A DNA stretch of 64,000 nucleotides from JAFGCL01 sp964423835 (GCA_964423835.1 CAYRGJ010000001.1:1-64000); one strand, 5' to 3'; counted from the stretch's first letter, positions 9,005-17,850 are shown. Program-made: numbers and translations. The notes: a model not told the origin generated them from the sequence alone.

Positions 9005-9295
9005 TCACTTGCCCGGCTGCGGTATGGCGATCTGTATGTCCCAAATCGGGGCCGCATCCGGCTCCGTCACTTCTACATCCAGCATCGTGTAGCACCCCGG
9101 GCAGTAGTACTCGTGGTAGATCACGATCGAGGTCTCCCGGGGAGGCCGGGTGCCGTACACCTCATCCGGGTATTTGTCCACCCGCGGGGCATGGAGCTTG
9201 TAGTTCTCCGACCCGTGGCAGAAGACGTGGCCGCACTTGCGGCATTTGATTTCGTGCGTCTTGTCGTCCAGGTCCAGGTAGTAGTGGATTCTCAT
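9005..9295 (-). CDS. Acetone/acetophenone carboxylase small (gamma-like) zinc-ribbon subunit
   Basis: 96 residues with C-R-K-C-G-x-x-x-C-H near the N-terminus and Y-C-P-G-C further on, two Cys pairs suited to one metal site. The sequence around them (Y-K-L-H-A-P, E-Y-Y-C-P-G-C-Y-x-x-L-D-V-E) matches the acetone carboxylase gamma family. Its ATG overlaps the stop of the large hydantoinase-B-like gene (ATGA, 9292-9295), so translation is probably coupled and the subunits made in step. It is much shorter than the roughly 168-residue AcxC, closer to the small subunits of acetophenone-type enzymes. Confidence 0.8.
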   Translation of the reverse strand: MRIHYYLDLDDKTHEIKCRKCGHVFCHGSENYKLHAPRVDKYPDEVYGTRPPRETSIVIYHEYYCPGCYTMLDVEVTEPDAAPIWDIQIAIPQPGK

Positions 9296-11304
9296 TTCTT
9301 TCCTCCCCAGATAACGCCTTTCCGCTTTCGCTCGGCTTTGATCTCCGCTCTGGCTTTCTCCGTGGCCTTGAGGTCCACCGTCATGGCCTTGGGGTCCACG
9401 ATGACCCCGAATACGTGCTGGGCGAACTCGACGGAGAAGATGCGGTTCTCGATGTCGGCCAGTACTCGCTCCGGCTCTCTGTCCAGGGGATCTCCGATGC
9501 CTTTGGCCCCGCCGAACCCGCCGGCGGCCACATCTTTGTCCGTGGTTACGTACTGGACCGGGATCGGTTCCTTGACGATCTGGACGGTCCCGCCATACTG
9601 CTTGGCCAGGGCCTCCAGCTCCTGAACCGTCTGCGGAATCTGCCCCTTCTTCCATACCTCGGGGAAGTCAATCCCCCTGGCGATGGTTCCCCGGTAGGGC
9701 AGCCCGGGAGGATACGCCCCGCTCATGGACTGGGTGGGATCGATCAAAGCTCCCATGCAGGTCCAGCCGAGCATGACGTACGGGGAGTTGTGCGGGACTA
9801 TGGCATAGGTGACGCTGGCCCCGCCCCTCCACCGGCCGGCACCCGCGTTGTCCCGGCCCTCCCTGCGCCAGAGATAGACGAACGGCGACTGCAGTTCCAT
9901 CATCTCTACGTCTGATATGGAGGACTCGACGGTCATCATCATGCCGCCGGTGTCGCAGCCGTCACCCCTCCCCTCGTCGACCCCGGCCCCCGTGCCGCAT
10001 GCCCAGGACTCGCTGAATATGGAGCCCGTGGGATAGCCGAACTGGGTGAGGCCGCCCCAGTAGACCGGGGAAATGCAGTTGCGTTGCCAGGGAGCGTTGA
10101 TGTCCGGCCAGTACTTGCGGTTGGTGTAGAGCATGTTGCCCACCAGTGCGGTTACGGCCTCGGTCACCGGGAAGGCCGCGCACAGGCTGACCGGCGTCAT
10201 GTAGGGGGCGTTGAGGCAGCAGCTCTGCGGGATATAGGTCTTGAGGGGCTTGACGTAGCCCCAGTTACCGGGGGTCTCCCAGAAGAGCTGGCTGGATATG
10301 GCCACGTAGATCAGGCCGAAGCAGCCGTTCAGATAGCAGTTGTAGTAGTTGGGGTTGGGCCCGGAGGCATCGAAGTCCAGTATGAGCTCGTCGTCCTTCT
10401 TGGTCATCTCCAGGCTGATCTTGATGAGCCTGGGCTTTGGATCGCCGACCTCGAGCTCCAGGTAGGAGTCGATGCGCCAGGTGCCGTCCGCCAGGCTTCT
10501 CAGCTTGGCCCGGGCCATCTCCTCGCCATAGTCGATGTTCTGCTCGACGCAGGCCTTGACCTTGTCGATGCCGTAGCGCTTGATCAGCGCCATGAAGCGC
10601 TCCTTGGCCACGTTCAGACCGGCGATCCTGGCCCGCAGGTCCAGCACGTAGTAGGCCGGGTCTCGGGTGGACCGCAGCAGGCAGTTGATGGCGGCGTGGT
10701 TGATCTGGCCCCGCTCCTGGACCTTGATGCCCTGGACGCGGTAGCCTTCGTCCAGCAGGGACTTGGCGCTGGCTGGCATGCCGCCCGGCTCGATGGCGCC
10801 GGTCTCGGAGGTGTGGGTCAGGGATCCCAGCCAGGCTATCAGCTCGCCGTCGTGGAACACCGGGGTCCCGGTCCACTGGTCGCAGGCGTGGTAGCCGCCT
10901 ATCGACGGCTCGTTCATCATGAAGATGTCGCCGTCATATATCCCCGGGGCCTTGCCCTGCACGTCCAGCACCTCCCGGACGTTGCCCTGGGTGCCCGCCG
11001 TGTGCAGCAGCAGGCCGCAGGCCAGCGAGGAGGTCAGGCCGTGCGCATCGTAGATGGCGAAGAGGGCCTCGCCTCCCTCGGCCACCACCGGGGACCCGGA
11101 GACGCGCAGTATGGCCTGCCGGGCCTCGTTGGCAATGGAGTTCATGCGGTAGGAGAGGATCTCGAAGTCCACCGCGGACAGCTTCTTGTAGCCGGTCACC
11201 TCCTCGCGGCTGGGCAGCCAGCCCCCTCCGATGAATGTCCTCTTGCCTTGCAGCGGTATCTCGTAGGTGTACAGTACCTTTTGTGGCTGAGCAGTAGTCG
11301 TCAT
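9292..11304 (-). CDS. HyuB-type (hydantoinase B/oxoprolinase) large subunit of an ATP-dependent carboxylase
   Basis: 670 residues, hydantoinase-B family from about residue 40 (S-A-V-D-F-E-I-L-S-Y-R) through I-Y-D-A-H-G, N-E-P-S-I-G-G-Y-H, F-D-A-S-G-P-N-P and the C-terminal G-G-A-K-G-I-G-D-P segment. In acetone and acetophenone carboxylases this is the subunit that carries out the carboxylation with activated enol and bicarbonate. An AGGAGGTGAGG site precedes the ATG at 11304; the gap to the hyuA-like gene is 11 nt. The order hyuA, hyuB, small zinc subunit equals acxABC. Whether the substrate is acetone, another ketone or a hydantoin-like ring cannot be decided from the sequence alone, but the small subunit favours ketone carboxylation. 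Confidence 0.87.
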   Translation of the reverse strand: MTTTAQPQKVLYTYEIPLQGKRTFIGGGWLPSREEVTGYKKLSAVDFEILSYRMNSIANEARQAILRVSGSPVVAEGGEALFAIYDAHGLTSSLACGLLLHTAGTQGNVREVLDVQGKAPGIYDGDIFMMNEPSIGGYHACDQWTGTPVFHDGELIAWLGSLTHTSETGAIEPGGMPASAKSLLDEGYRVQGIKVQERGQINHAAINCLLRSTRDPAYYVLDLRARIAGLNVAKERFMALIKRYGIDKVKACVEQNIDYGEEMARAKLRSLADGTWRIDSYLELEVGDPKPRLIKISLEMTKKDDELILDFDASGPNPNYYNCYLNGCFGLIYVAISSQLFWETPGNWGYVKPLKTYIPQSCCLNAPYMTPVSLCAAFPVTEAVTALVGNMLYTNRKYWPDINAPWQRNCISPVYWGGLTQFGYPTGSIFSESWACGTGAGVDEGRGDGCDTGGMMMTVESSISDVEMMELQSPFVYLWRREGRDNAGAGRWRGGASVTYAIVPHNSPYVMLGWTCMGALIDPTQSMSGAYPPGLPYRGTIARGIDFPEVWKKGQIPQTVQELEALAKQYGGTVQIVKEPIPVQYVTTDKDVAAGGFGGAKGIGDPLDREPERVLADIENRIFSVEFAQHVFGVIVDPKAMTVDLKATEKARAEIKAERKRKGVIWGGKK

Positions 11305-11315
11305 CTCCTCACCTC

Positions 11316-13412
11316 CTATATGACGAAGAAACCGTACTCATCTATCTTCAGCTGGCTGTCGTGCGGCACCGTGATGGTAGTAGTGGCCAGCTCGGCCAGC
11401 GCCGGGCCGGGGATCACATTGCCCGGCTCCAGCTTGTCGCCGTCGTAGATGGGGGTCACCTGATAGGCTTTCTTCTCGCTCCAGTACACGTCGCGGCTGC
11501 CCTTCCGGGCATGCTCTGCTTTGGGCGAGCTGAGAGGCCTCTTGATGAGGCTGGGCCGGGCCAGGGGCACCGAGGCGGTCACGTGGACGGCCATCGCCTC
11601 CATGCCGGCCTCCACGAAGGCCGCTCCCTCACCGTAGACGCTGCGGTAGAACTCCACGAAGTCGTTGCCGATCTTCTCGATATCCTGGGCGTCATATGTC
11701 TTGCGTTCGATGGGTATCCTCTCCACGTTCACCTGCCGCCCGAACTTCATGCTGATCTCCCGGTGCAGGACGACCTCGCTGGACTGGAAGCCGATGCGGG
11801 TCATCTCGGCCAGGGCTTCATTCTCCAGCTGATCGCAGACGGCATTCACCTGCGCGGGGTCTGCCGGCATCTGGAAGAAGGTGGACCGGTCGAAGATCCG
11901 GGACACATCGGCTGAAGCCAGGCCGAAGGCCGAAAAGGCGGCCGACGTGGGGAACATGTAGATGTTCTGAAAGTTCAGGCGCTTGCCGTAGGCCGCACCG
12001 TGGCTGGGTCCCCCGCCGCCGAAGCAGAATACCGAGAAGTCCCGGGGATCGTAGCCGGTCCGGGTCACCATGAGGCGCAGCAGATCGATCATGTGCTCGT
12101 TCTGGATATCCCAGATCGCCGCTGCCGTCTCGATCTGGCCCATGCCTACCTTGTCTCCCAGGGCCTTGATGGATTTGGCCGCGGCCTCCTTGTTCAGCTT
12201 CTTGCGGCCGCCCAGGTAGAAGTTGGGGTCGTAGATGCCCAGCGTCACCGCTGCGTCGGTCACCGTGGGGTGCTGGCCGCCCTTCATGTAGCAGACCGGT
12301 CCCGGATCGGCCCCGGCGCTGGCCGGGCCGACCTTGAGCGCTCCGCCTTCGTCTACCCAGGCGATGGTCCCGCCTCCGGCGCCGATGCTGGTGACATCGA
12401 TCATGGGTATGTTCACCCGGAAGCGCATGATGGGCTTCTCCCGGGCGTACACGTGGCGGCCCTCGGCGATAATGCTGACATCGAAGCTGGTCCCGCCCAC
12501 ATCAGTGGTCACCACGTTCTGCAGGCCCAGGAGGTCGGTGGCCACCTTACGGCTGCCGATGACGCCCCCCACGGGACCGGAGTTAATGGTGCCGATGGGC
12601 ATCATGTCCTTGTAGGGCATCACGCCGCCCCAGACCTGGGCGGTGAGCAGCTCCTTGGTGAGGCCCTGCCCCTTGAGCACGCCGTCCAGGTGCTGGTACC
12701 ACTTGACCATGATGGGGCCGATGTAGCAGTCAATGGCCGCCGTGTTGAAGCGCCCGTACTCCCTGATCAGGGGCGCGACCTTGTGCGACATATCCACGTA
12801 CACCCCCGGGGCCTCTTTGGTGACGATCTCGTAGGCTTCCAGCTCATGCTGGGGATAGAGGTGGGACCACAGGAAGCAGATGGCGATGGACTCCACCCCC
12901 TCGGCCACCAGCTCCCGCGTGGCCGTGATCAGCTCCTCGCGGTTGAGAGGAACAATCTCGTTGCCGAAGGAGTCGAAGCGCTCGGCCACCCCCTTGATGA
13001 GCCGTTTGGGGGAGATGGGCACCGGCTTCTTCACGATGGCCGAATGCCGGGTCTCCTCCGGGCTGAGTCCGTCGATGCGGCCGATGGCCCGCTGGATATG
13101 CGTGGTGTCCTCGAAACCCTTGGTGGTGATCATGCCGGTCTTGACGCCGTTGCGGTTGATGAGGATGTTGGTCCCCACCGTCGTGCCCTGAACGAAGCTC
13201 TCCGTGCGCGTGAGCAACTCCTTCAGTCCCAGTCCCACCTTCCCGCCGGCATCCGTGATGGCGTTGAGTACGCCCTCCTCGAACTTCCCCGGCGTGGTCT
13301 CGGCCTTTCCGATGACCACGTTACCGTCGGTGTCTATGACGATAACGTCGGTGAAGGTGCCCCCCGTGTCCACCCCGATGTGATAGGTCTTGCCGTTATG
13401 CTTGTGTGTCAC
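11316..13412 (-). CDS. HyuA-type (hydantoinase A/oxoprolinase) ATPase subunit of an ATP-dependent carboxylase
   Basis: 698 residues starting with GTG at 13412 behind AAGGAGG. It has the actin-like ATPase phosphate loops of the family: G-V-D-T-G-G-T-F-T-D at residues 13-22, and later T-D-V-G-G-T-S-F-D-V, plus S-G-P-V-G-G-V. In the carboxylases this subunit uses ATP to activate the ketone enolate and bicarbonate by phosphorylation. It is first of the three carboxylase genes and lies 116 nt downstream of an SDR gene. Cytoplasmic, probably in a heteromeric complex with the next two products. Confidence 0.88.
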   Translation of the reverse strand: MTHKHNGKTYHIGVDTGGTFTDVIVIDTDGNVVIGKAETTPGKFEEGVLNAITDAGGKVGLGLKELLTRTESFVQGTTVGTNILINRNGVKTGMITTKGFEDTTHIQRAIGRIDGLSPEETRHSAIVKKPVPISPKRLIKGVAERFDSFGNEIVPLNREELITATRELVAEGVESIAICFLWSHLYPQHELEAYEIVTKEAPGVYVDMSHKVAPLIREYGRFNTAAIDCYIGPIMVKWYQHLDGVLKGQGLTKELLTAQVWGGVMPYKDMMPIGTINSGPVGGVIGSRKVATDLLGLQNVVTTDVGGTSFDVSIIAEGRHVYAREKPIMRFRVNIPMIDVTSIGAGGGTIAWVDEGGALKVGPASAGADPGPVCYMKGGQHPTVTDAAVTLGIYDPNFYLGGRKKLNKEAAAKSIKALGDKVGMGQIETAAAIWDIQNEHMIDLLRLMVTRTGYDPRDFSVFCFGGGGPSHGAAYGKRLNFQNIYMFPTSAAFSAFGLASADVSRIFDRSTFFQMPADPAQVNAVCDQLENEALAEMTRIGFQSSEVVLHREISMKFGRQVNVERIPIERKTYDAQDIEKIGNDFVEFYRSVYGEGAAFVEAGMEAMAVHVTASVPLARPSLIKRPLSSPKAEHARKGSRDVYWSEKKAYQVTPIYDGDKLEPGNVIPGPALAELATTTITVPHDSQLKIDEYGFFVI

Positions 13413-13528
13413 AACTCCGCCTCCTTACAGCTGCAGTTCGGTAATCTGCGCTCGGGAATGACCCCCAAAGTCGAATACCCTCATTATCATCAGGCTCATA
13501 CGTACCCATCCTGGAAAGAATCCTCCAT

Positions 13529-14332
13529 TCAGGACAGCTGGTATCCGCCGTCTACCACTATGGTCTGTCCAGTGACGTAATCGGCGGCGGGGCTGGCCAG
13601 GCACAGCACGATCTTGGCTACGTCGTCGGGCTCACCGATGCGAAAGAGCGGCACCCGGGGCAGCAGGAACTGGGTCAGCTCCTCGAAGCTCTGGCCGGTC
13701 GGGATCAGGGCCGAGAGGAGCTCCTCCAGCGCGGGCGTCCTGATGATGCCCGGCGCCACCGCGTTCACCAGGATGTGGTGAGGGGCCAGCTCGGTGGCCA
13801 GGGCCTTGGTCAACATCACCAGGCCGCCCTTGGATGCCCTGTAGTGCGCCAGTTGCATGACGGGGTGCAGGGCTTCGAAGGAGGTTATGTTTATTATCTT
13901 GCCCCCGTGACCTCCCCTGGTCATCTCCCTGGCCGCGCTCTGAGAGGAGAAGAAGATGGCCTTCAGATTCGCATCCAGGGTGGTGTCCCACACGTCTTCC
14001 GACATGGTGAGGACCGGAGCGGGCGGGCACATCCCGGCGATGTTGACCATCAGGTCCAGGCGCCCGAAGGTCTGCATGGTCTCCTCAACCACCTGGTTGG
14101 CACCGGAGGCATGGGCGGCATCCGAACCGGCACAGGCGACCTTGCCTCCCCGGGAGCGAATGTACCTCACGGCCTGCCTGGATGCTGCTTCATCGGCATC
14201 GGCCAGCATGACGCTGGCCCCCGCTTCCGCCAGCCGAATGGCTGTCGCCTTCCCGATACCCGTGCCGCCGCCGGTTACTATAGCCACCTTGGGGCCAAGG
14301 TCGAGAAGCTGGTCCACGGTCCTGTTCGTCAT
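13529..14332 (-). CDS. SDR family oxidoreductase, first gene of the catabolic operon
   Basis: 267 residues. T-G-G-G-T-G-I-G, L-A-D-A-D-E after beta-2, catalytic Y-R-A-S-K and V-D-G-G-Y near the C-terminus. The start at 14332 is set by alignment with the paralogue at 8158-8964; no clear ribosome site is visible and a GTG at 14407 is possible. Standing first in the operon, a natural job would be oxidising a secondary alcohol to the ketone that the carboxylase next door uses. That role is an inference from position. Confidence 0.85.
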   Translation of the reverse strand: MTNRTVDQLLDLGPKVAIVTGGGTGIGKATAIRLAEAGASVMLADADEAASRQAVRYIRSRGGKVACAGSDAAHASGANQVVEETMQTFGRLDLMVNIAGMCPPAPVLTMSEDVWDTTLDANLKAIFFSSQSAAREMTRGGHGGKIINITSFEALHPVMQLAHYRASKGGLVMLTKALATELAPHHILVNAVAPGIIRTPALEELLSALIPTGQSFEELTQFLLPRVPLFRIGEPDDVAKIVLCLASPAADYVTGQTIVVDGGYQLS

Positions 14333-14472
14333 GCCTGATGCACCGGCCTGGCAAGAGTCGGTCCAGAGTCCCCCCGCACATCCGGGATCATTGTCCCAAT
14401 ATGGCACCCGATTCCGGCCGTGACCATGCTTCGACCGGTGTAATTTGCCCCGAATCCGGGGGGTATTCCCGG

Positions 14473-14486
14473 CTACCCTGGGGTAG
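14473..14486. promoter_or_regulatory. Near-palindrome CTACCCT/GGGGTAG upstream of the catabolic operon
   Basis: CTACCCTGGGGTAG is a 14-bp dyad with one mismatch, lying 141 nt upstream of the first SDR start and about 80 nt beyond the end of the NarL-type regulator gene. Two more TACC-type heptamers lie next to it (minus strand, about 14462-14493). This resembles arrangements bound by NarL-family regulators, one of which is encoded at 14569. Binding is a guess. Confidence 0.3.
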
Positions 14487-14568
14487 GTAGGCCGCCGACG
14501 ACAGCCGCGGAGCGGTGTGGGCCGGGAAACACGAGTCAGGCTGGCGATGGCCCCGGGTGCGGCTTGCC

Positions 14569-15249
14569 CTAGGTGCGCAGCATGGGCGGAGAGGTCTCTC
14601 CGGGCTTCAGTATGCCCTTCTCGATGGCATAGCGCACCAGGTCCGTCTGGCTGTGCAGCCGGAGCCTTCTCATCATGTTGCGGCGGTGGGTCTGCGCCGT
14701 CTGCTTGCTGATGGAGAGTATGTCGGAGATCTGGGACGTGGTGTAGCCCTGGGCCGCGAGGTGCAGCACCTCGCGCTCCCGGGCGCTGAGCGGCTCAGGG
14801 GAGTCGATGCTGCTGGCCTGGGCGGCATTGATGTAGGCCCGTATGGCGATGTCGGAGAGCGGAGGGCTGAGGTAGGAGCGTCCCAGGGCGGCCTCCTTTA
14901 TGGCTGTGACGAACTCGTCCGGGGAGGAGGACTTGAGGACGTAGGCCAGCGCTCCCGCCCGCAGGGCCTCCAGGACATAGGCCTCATCGGCATACATCGA
15001 AAGGATGACCACCTTCGTCCCTGGAGAGCGCCTGCGCACCTGGCGGGCGACCTCCAGCCCGCCCAGTCGGGGCATCATGACGTCCAGAACGATCACGTCT
15101 GGCTTGAGGGAATCAAGGAGATCCAGGGCCTGCACCCCGTCGTCTGCTTCCCCGACCACCTTGAAGCCGGCCTTTGTCTCCAGCATGACGCGGAGACTGT
15201 GCCGCACCACGTGGTGGTCTTCCGCCAGCAGCACCCTGGTGGCGCTCAT
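14569..15249 (-). CDS. NarL/LuxR-type response regulator, partner of the adjacent kinase
   Basis: 226 residues. Receiver with E10-D11, phospho-acceptor D56 (I-V-L-D-V-M-M-P) and K105, then a LuxR HTH (L-S-A-R-E-R-E-V-L-H ... T-A-Q-T-H-R-R-N). Its ATG overlaps the stop of the kinase gene (ATGA at 15246-15249), the usual mark of a cognate pair made together. It directly follows the head of the catabolic operon, so that operon is a plausible target. Confidence 0.9.
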   Translation of the reverse strand: MSATRVLLAEDHHVVRHSLRVMLETKAGFKVVGEADDGVQALDLLDSLKPDVIVLDVMMPRLGGLEVARQVRRRSPGTKVVILSMYADEAYVLEALRAGALAYVLKSSSPDEFVTAIKEAALGRSYLSPPLSDIAIRAYINAAQASSIDSPEPLSAREREVLHLAAQGYTTSQISDILSISKQTAQTHRRNMMRRLRLHSQTDLVRYAIEKGILKPGETSPPMLRT

Positions 15250-16724
15250 CCGGGGCCTTTCCTTCCCGGCCCGATCTTCAGCGGGATGTCTGCCAGCAGA
15301 CGCGTGCCGACTCCGGGCATGGACTCGACCGAGAGATGGCCGCCGAGCAATGTGGCCCGCTCCATCATACCCGCAATCCCGCTGGCGCTGCCCGAGGCGA
15401 ACACCGCGTCCGGCACGAACCCCCTCCCCTTGTCACCGACCTCGATCTTCACCCTGGTCCCGGTAACCAGGATGCGGAGCTCCACCGCGGCGGCGCCCGA
15501 GTGACGGGCCACGTTGGTGAGGCCCTCCTGCACTATCCGGAAGACGGCTGTCTCCACCTCTGAAGGCAGGCGCCGGCTCAGGCCCCTCTGCTTGAAGAGC
15601 ACTCCTATCCTGGTCTGGTCCTTGTACGTGGCGAAATGGCGCAGCAGCGTCGGCAGGAGGCCCAGATCGTCCAGGGACGACGGGCGCAGCTGCAGCGAGA
15701 GGTCCTTGACGCGGGTCATCATGTCGTCCAGCAGCCGCTGGATCTGGGCGATGCTCAGGCCGAGCTGCGCCGGCTGGCGCTCCGGTAGCATCCCCACGAG
15801 CATGCGGACCCCGGTCAGCGACTGGCCGATCTGGTCGTGCAGCTCCCGGGCGATGTGTCTCCGCTCCACCTCCTGCAGCTCAACCAGCCGGGCGGTGAGG
15901 GCCCGGAGACGGGCCTCGTAGCGGCGCCGCTCCGTGATGTCGCGGGTGAAGCCGATGATGCCGACAGGCTGGCCCGCTTCGTTACGCATGAACGTGGACT
16001 TGGTCTCCACCCAGACCGGGTGCCCATCCCTGTGACGCAGCTGCAGCTCGAGGTCCCATGTCCGGGCGGGATCGATCCCTTTCCGGCCCTCGACCTGCAG
16101 CTGGCTCACATAGGCTGCAGTTGCCCCTCCTGCAGAGGCCGGCATGATCATCTGGTCCAGGGTCATGGACTTGATCTCGTCGGCGGTATATCCCATGATG
16201 TTGGCTATGGGCTCGCTCATGTAGACAACACGGGTCGTCTGCCCGGAGTCGAACTCGGATATCCACAGGCCGTCCTTCTCCAGGGCGGCGAAGAGGTGGT
16301 GCCTCTCCCTTTCGCGCTCCATCTCCCGGATCCTGTCGGCGCAGGGCGTGTGGTCCCACAGAAAGAGGCAGTGCGCGCGGCCGCGGCCGGTCCGGAGGGT
16401 GCTGGCGGCCAGGATGCACTCTATCTCCCTGCCGGAGCTGTGGCGAAGGTGGAGGTGAGAATCGACTATCCGGCCGGCCTTCGCCAGCTGCTCCCGGAGA
16501 CGGGCCCACTGCTGCGGCTGGGCAAAGAGGTCCCGGACATTGCGCCCCAGCAGGCCGCGCCGGCTAAACGCCAGCAGCTTCGAGCACGCGGGATTAACGC
16601 CCAGGATGCCGCCGTCCGGGTCGATGGCCAGCGCTGGGAGCGGGCAGCACCTGAGCAGCTGACCGACACGGTCCTGGCCACGCATCGCCTGACAGGGCCG
16701 CGGCCCCTGTTGACGTGGACACAT
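15246..16724 (-). CDS. PAS-PAS sensor histidine kinase, NarX/DegS class (HisKA_3)
   Basis: 492 residues, no membrane segment seen, so a cytoplasmic sensor. PAS domain 1 at about 20-130 (A-I-D-P-D-G-G-I-L-G-V-N), PAS domain 2 at about 140-265 with a PAC motif (G-F-T-R-D-I-T-E-R). The HisKA_3 box E-R-R-H-I-A-R-E-L-H-D-Q-I-G-Q contains the phosphorylated His; an ATPase domain follows with L-T-N-V-A-R-H-S and G-D-K-G-R-G-F. Ribosome site GGGGGT is 6 nt before the ATG at 16724. It pairs with the overlapping regulator downstream. The ligand is not deducible. Confidence 0.9.
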   Translation of the reverse strand: MCPRQQGPRPCQAMRGQDRVGQLLRCCPLPALAIDPDGGILGVNPACSKLLAFSRRGLLGRNVRDLFAQPQQWARLREQLAKAGRIVDSHLHLRHSSGREIECILAASTLRTGRGRAHCLFLWDHTPCADRIREMERERERHHLFAALEKDGLWISEFDSGQTTRVVYMSEPIANIMGYTADEIKSMTLDQMIMPASAGGATAAYVSQLQVEGRKGIDPARTWDLELQLRHRDGHPVWVETKSTFMRNEAGQPVGIIGFTRDITERRRYEARLRALTARLVELQEVERRHIARELHDQIGQSLTGVRMLVGMLPERQPAQLGLSIAQIQRLLDDMMTRVKDLSLQLRPSSLDDLGLLPTLLRHFATYKDQTRIGVLFKQRGLSRRLPSEVETAVFRIVQEGLTNVARHSGAAAVELRILVTGTRVKIEVGDKGRGFVPDAVFASGSASGIAGMMERATLLGGHLSVESMPGVGTRLLADIPLKIGPGRKGPG

Positions 16725-16828
16725 GAAATACCCCCGTTAAGCGGATTCTGCGCCCGGCGCGCCGGCAAGTCAAGCGGCGTGTTCAGCGCGACGCCTTCTG
16801 GCAGCGATCCGGACTCGCCGCCGCGGCG

Positions 16829-17815
16829 CTAGAACTGCTGCGTCTTCAGCCACTCCAGGGTGATGTTGAAGGCCTCCTCCGCGCTGTAGCGGGGCTGGTA
16901 GCCGAAATCGCGGGTGGCCTTGTGGTGCACGAAGGTGCTTTCCACGCAGGTGGAGTACACCGAAAACCGGTTGAAGTTGGAGGTGCTGCTGACCTTCTCC
17001 GCCAGCCATGCCAGGGCATTCGCCAGGCCGTAAGGTATGGATACCCTGGGCCCGCGCAGGCCCAGCTGCTCCAGGAACGGGTCCATGAAAATGAAGAAGT
17101 TGCCCGTTTCGTGGTCCGTGATGAAATAGACCTGTCCGGCCACCGGTGAACCGGGCCGCAGCTGCCCGGCGGCCAGGATGTGAGCGTGGGCCGCATTCCC
17201 GGAGAAGACGTGGCTGAACCGGGCCTTCCCGTTTCCCAGGCGGAGCCGCACGCCGCTCCGGGCGATCTTTATGATGTTGGGCAGGTGGTACTTGTCGCCC
17301 GGACCGTACATCCCCACCAGCCGCAGGGAGCAGGTGGACAGGGCCGGCCCGTTGGCCTTGATGACGGCCTGCTCCCCCATCATCTTGCTGTAGGCGTAGC
17401 GATTCATCTTCTTCATACCGGCCACATCGGCGGGATACGGCGCTGACTCGTCGGCCAGGGAGTGGCAGCATTTGCCGTCCAGGACCACATCCAGGCTGCT
17501 GCTGTAGACCAGCCGCGGCACGCCCAGCTCGCGGCAGGCGTCGATCACCACCTGGGTGCCTTTGAAGTTGGTGTCCTCGTAGATGGCGCGCGGCAATTTG
17601 GGGTCCCACACGGCCGCCGCCGTGTGGAAGACGGTGTCCACGCCGTGGCAGGCCTTCCTGACGGCGGCGGGGTCCCGGACATCGCCCACCATCACCTCGG
17701 CCCGGGAGTCCTCTGCCGGCTCGATGTCCAGGATGCGGACGCTGCGGCCCATCTCCAGTAGCTGGGAGACCAGGGCCCGCCCCAGCATGCCCGCGCCTCC
17801 GGTAACGAGATGCAT
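16829..17815 (-). CDS. Extended SDR: NAD-dependent epimerase / 3-beta-hydroxysteroid dehydrogenase-like
   Basis: 328 residues. T-G-G-A-G-M-L-G at the N-terminus, acidic L-D-I-E after beta-2, and Y-A-Y-S-K as catalytic Tyr/Lys, typical of extended SDRs acting on sugar nucleotides or sterol/terpenoid 3-hydroxyls. The V-x-G-D-V-R-D loop and F-H-T-A-A fit the 3-beta-HSD branch. ATG at 17815 is preferred since Rossmann sequence begins there (M-H-L-V-T-G-G). There is no ribosome site, but TATAAT lies 6 nt upstream, so the mRNA may be leaderless. An ATG-like start at 17830 is less likely. Confidence 0.83.
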   Translation of the reverse strand: MHLVTGGAGMLGRALVSQLLEMGRSVRILDIEPAEDSRAEVMVGDVRDPAAVRKACHGVDTVFHTAAAVWDPKLPRAIYEDTNFKGTQVVIDACRELGVPRLVYSSSLDVVLDGKCCHSLADESAPYPADVAGMKKMNRYAYSKMMGEQAVIKANGPALSTCSLRLVGMYGPGDKYHLPNIIKIARSGVRLRLGNGKARFSHVFSGNAAHAHILAAGQLRPGSPVAGQVYFITDHETGNFFIFMDPFLEQLGLRGPRVSIPYGLANALAWLAEKVSSTSNFNRFSVYSTCVESTFVHHKATRDFGYQPRYSAEEAFNITLEWLKTQQF

Positions 17816-17821
17816 CGGACC

Positions 17822-17850
17822 ATTATACACCGGCCTATTTCTTGAACCAT
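17822..17850 (-). promoter_or_regulatory. Promoter of the epimerase gene, possibly leaderless
   Basis: A perfect TATAAT (17827-17822) ends 6 nt before the ATG at 17815, so transcription should begin at or one base before the A of the start codon. Seventeen nt upstream is ATGGTT, a poor match to TTGACA. Confidence 0.5.

Noticed and set aside
12000..13580. 526-codon plus-strand open frame
   Set aside because: Antisense to the HyuA-type ATPase; composition typical of a shadow frame.
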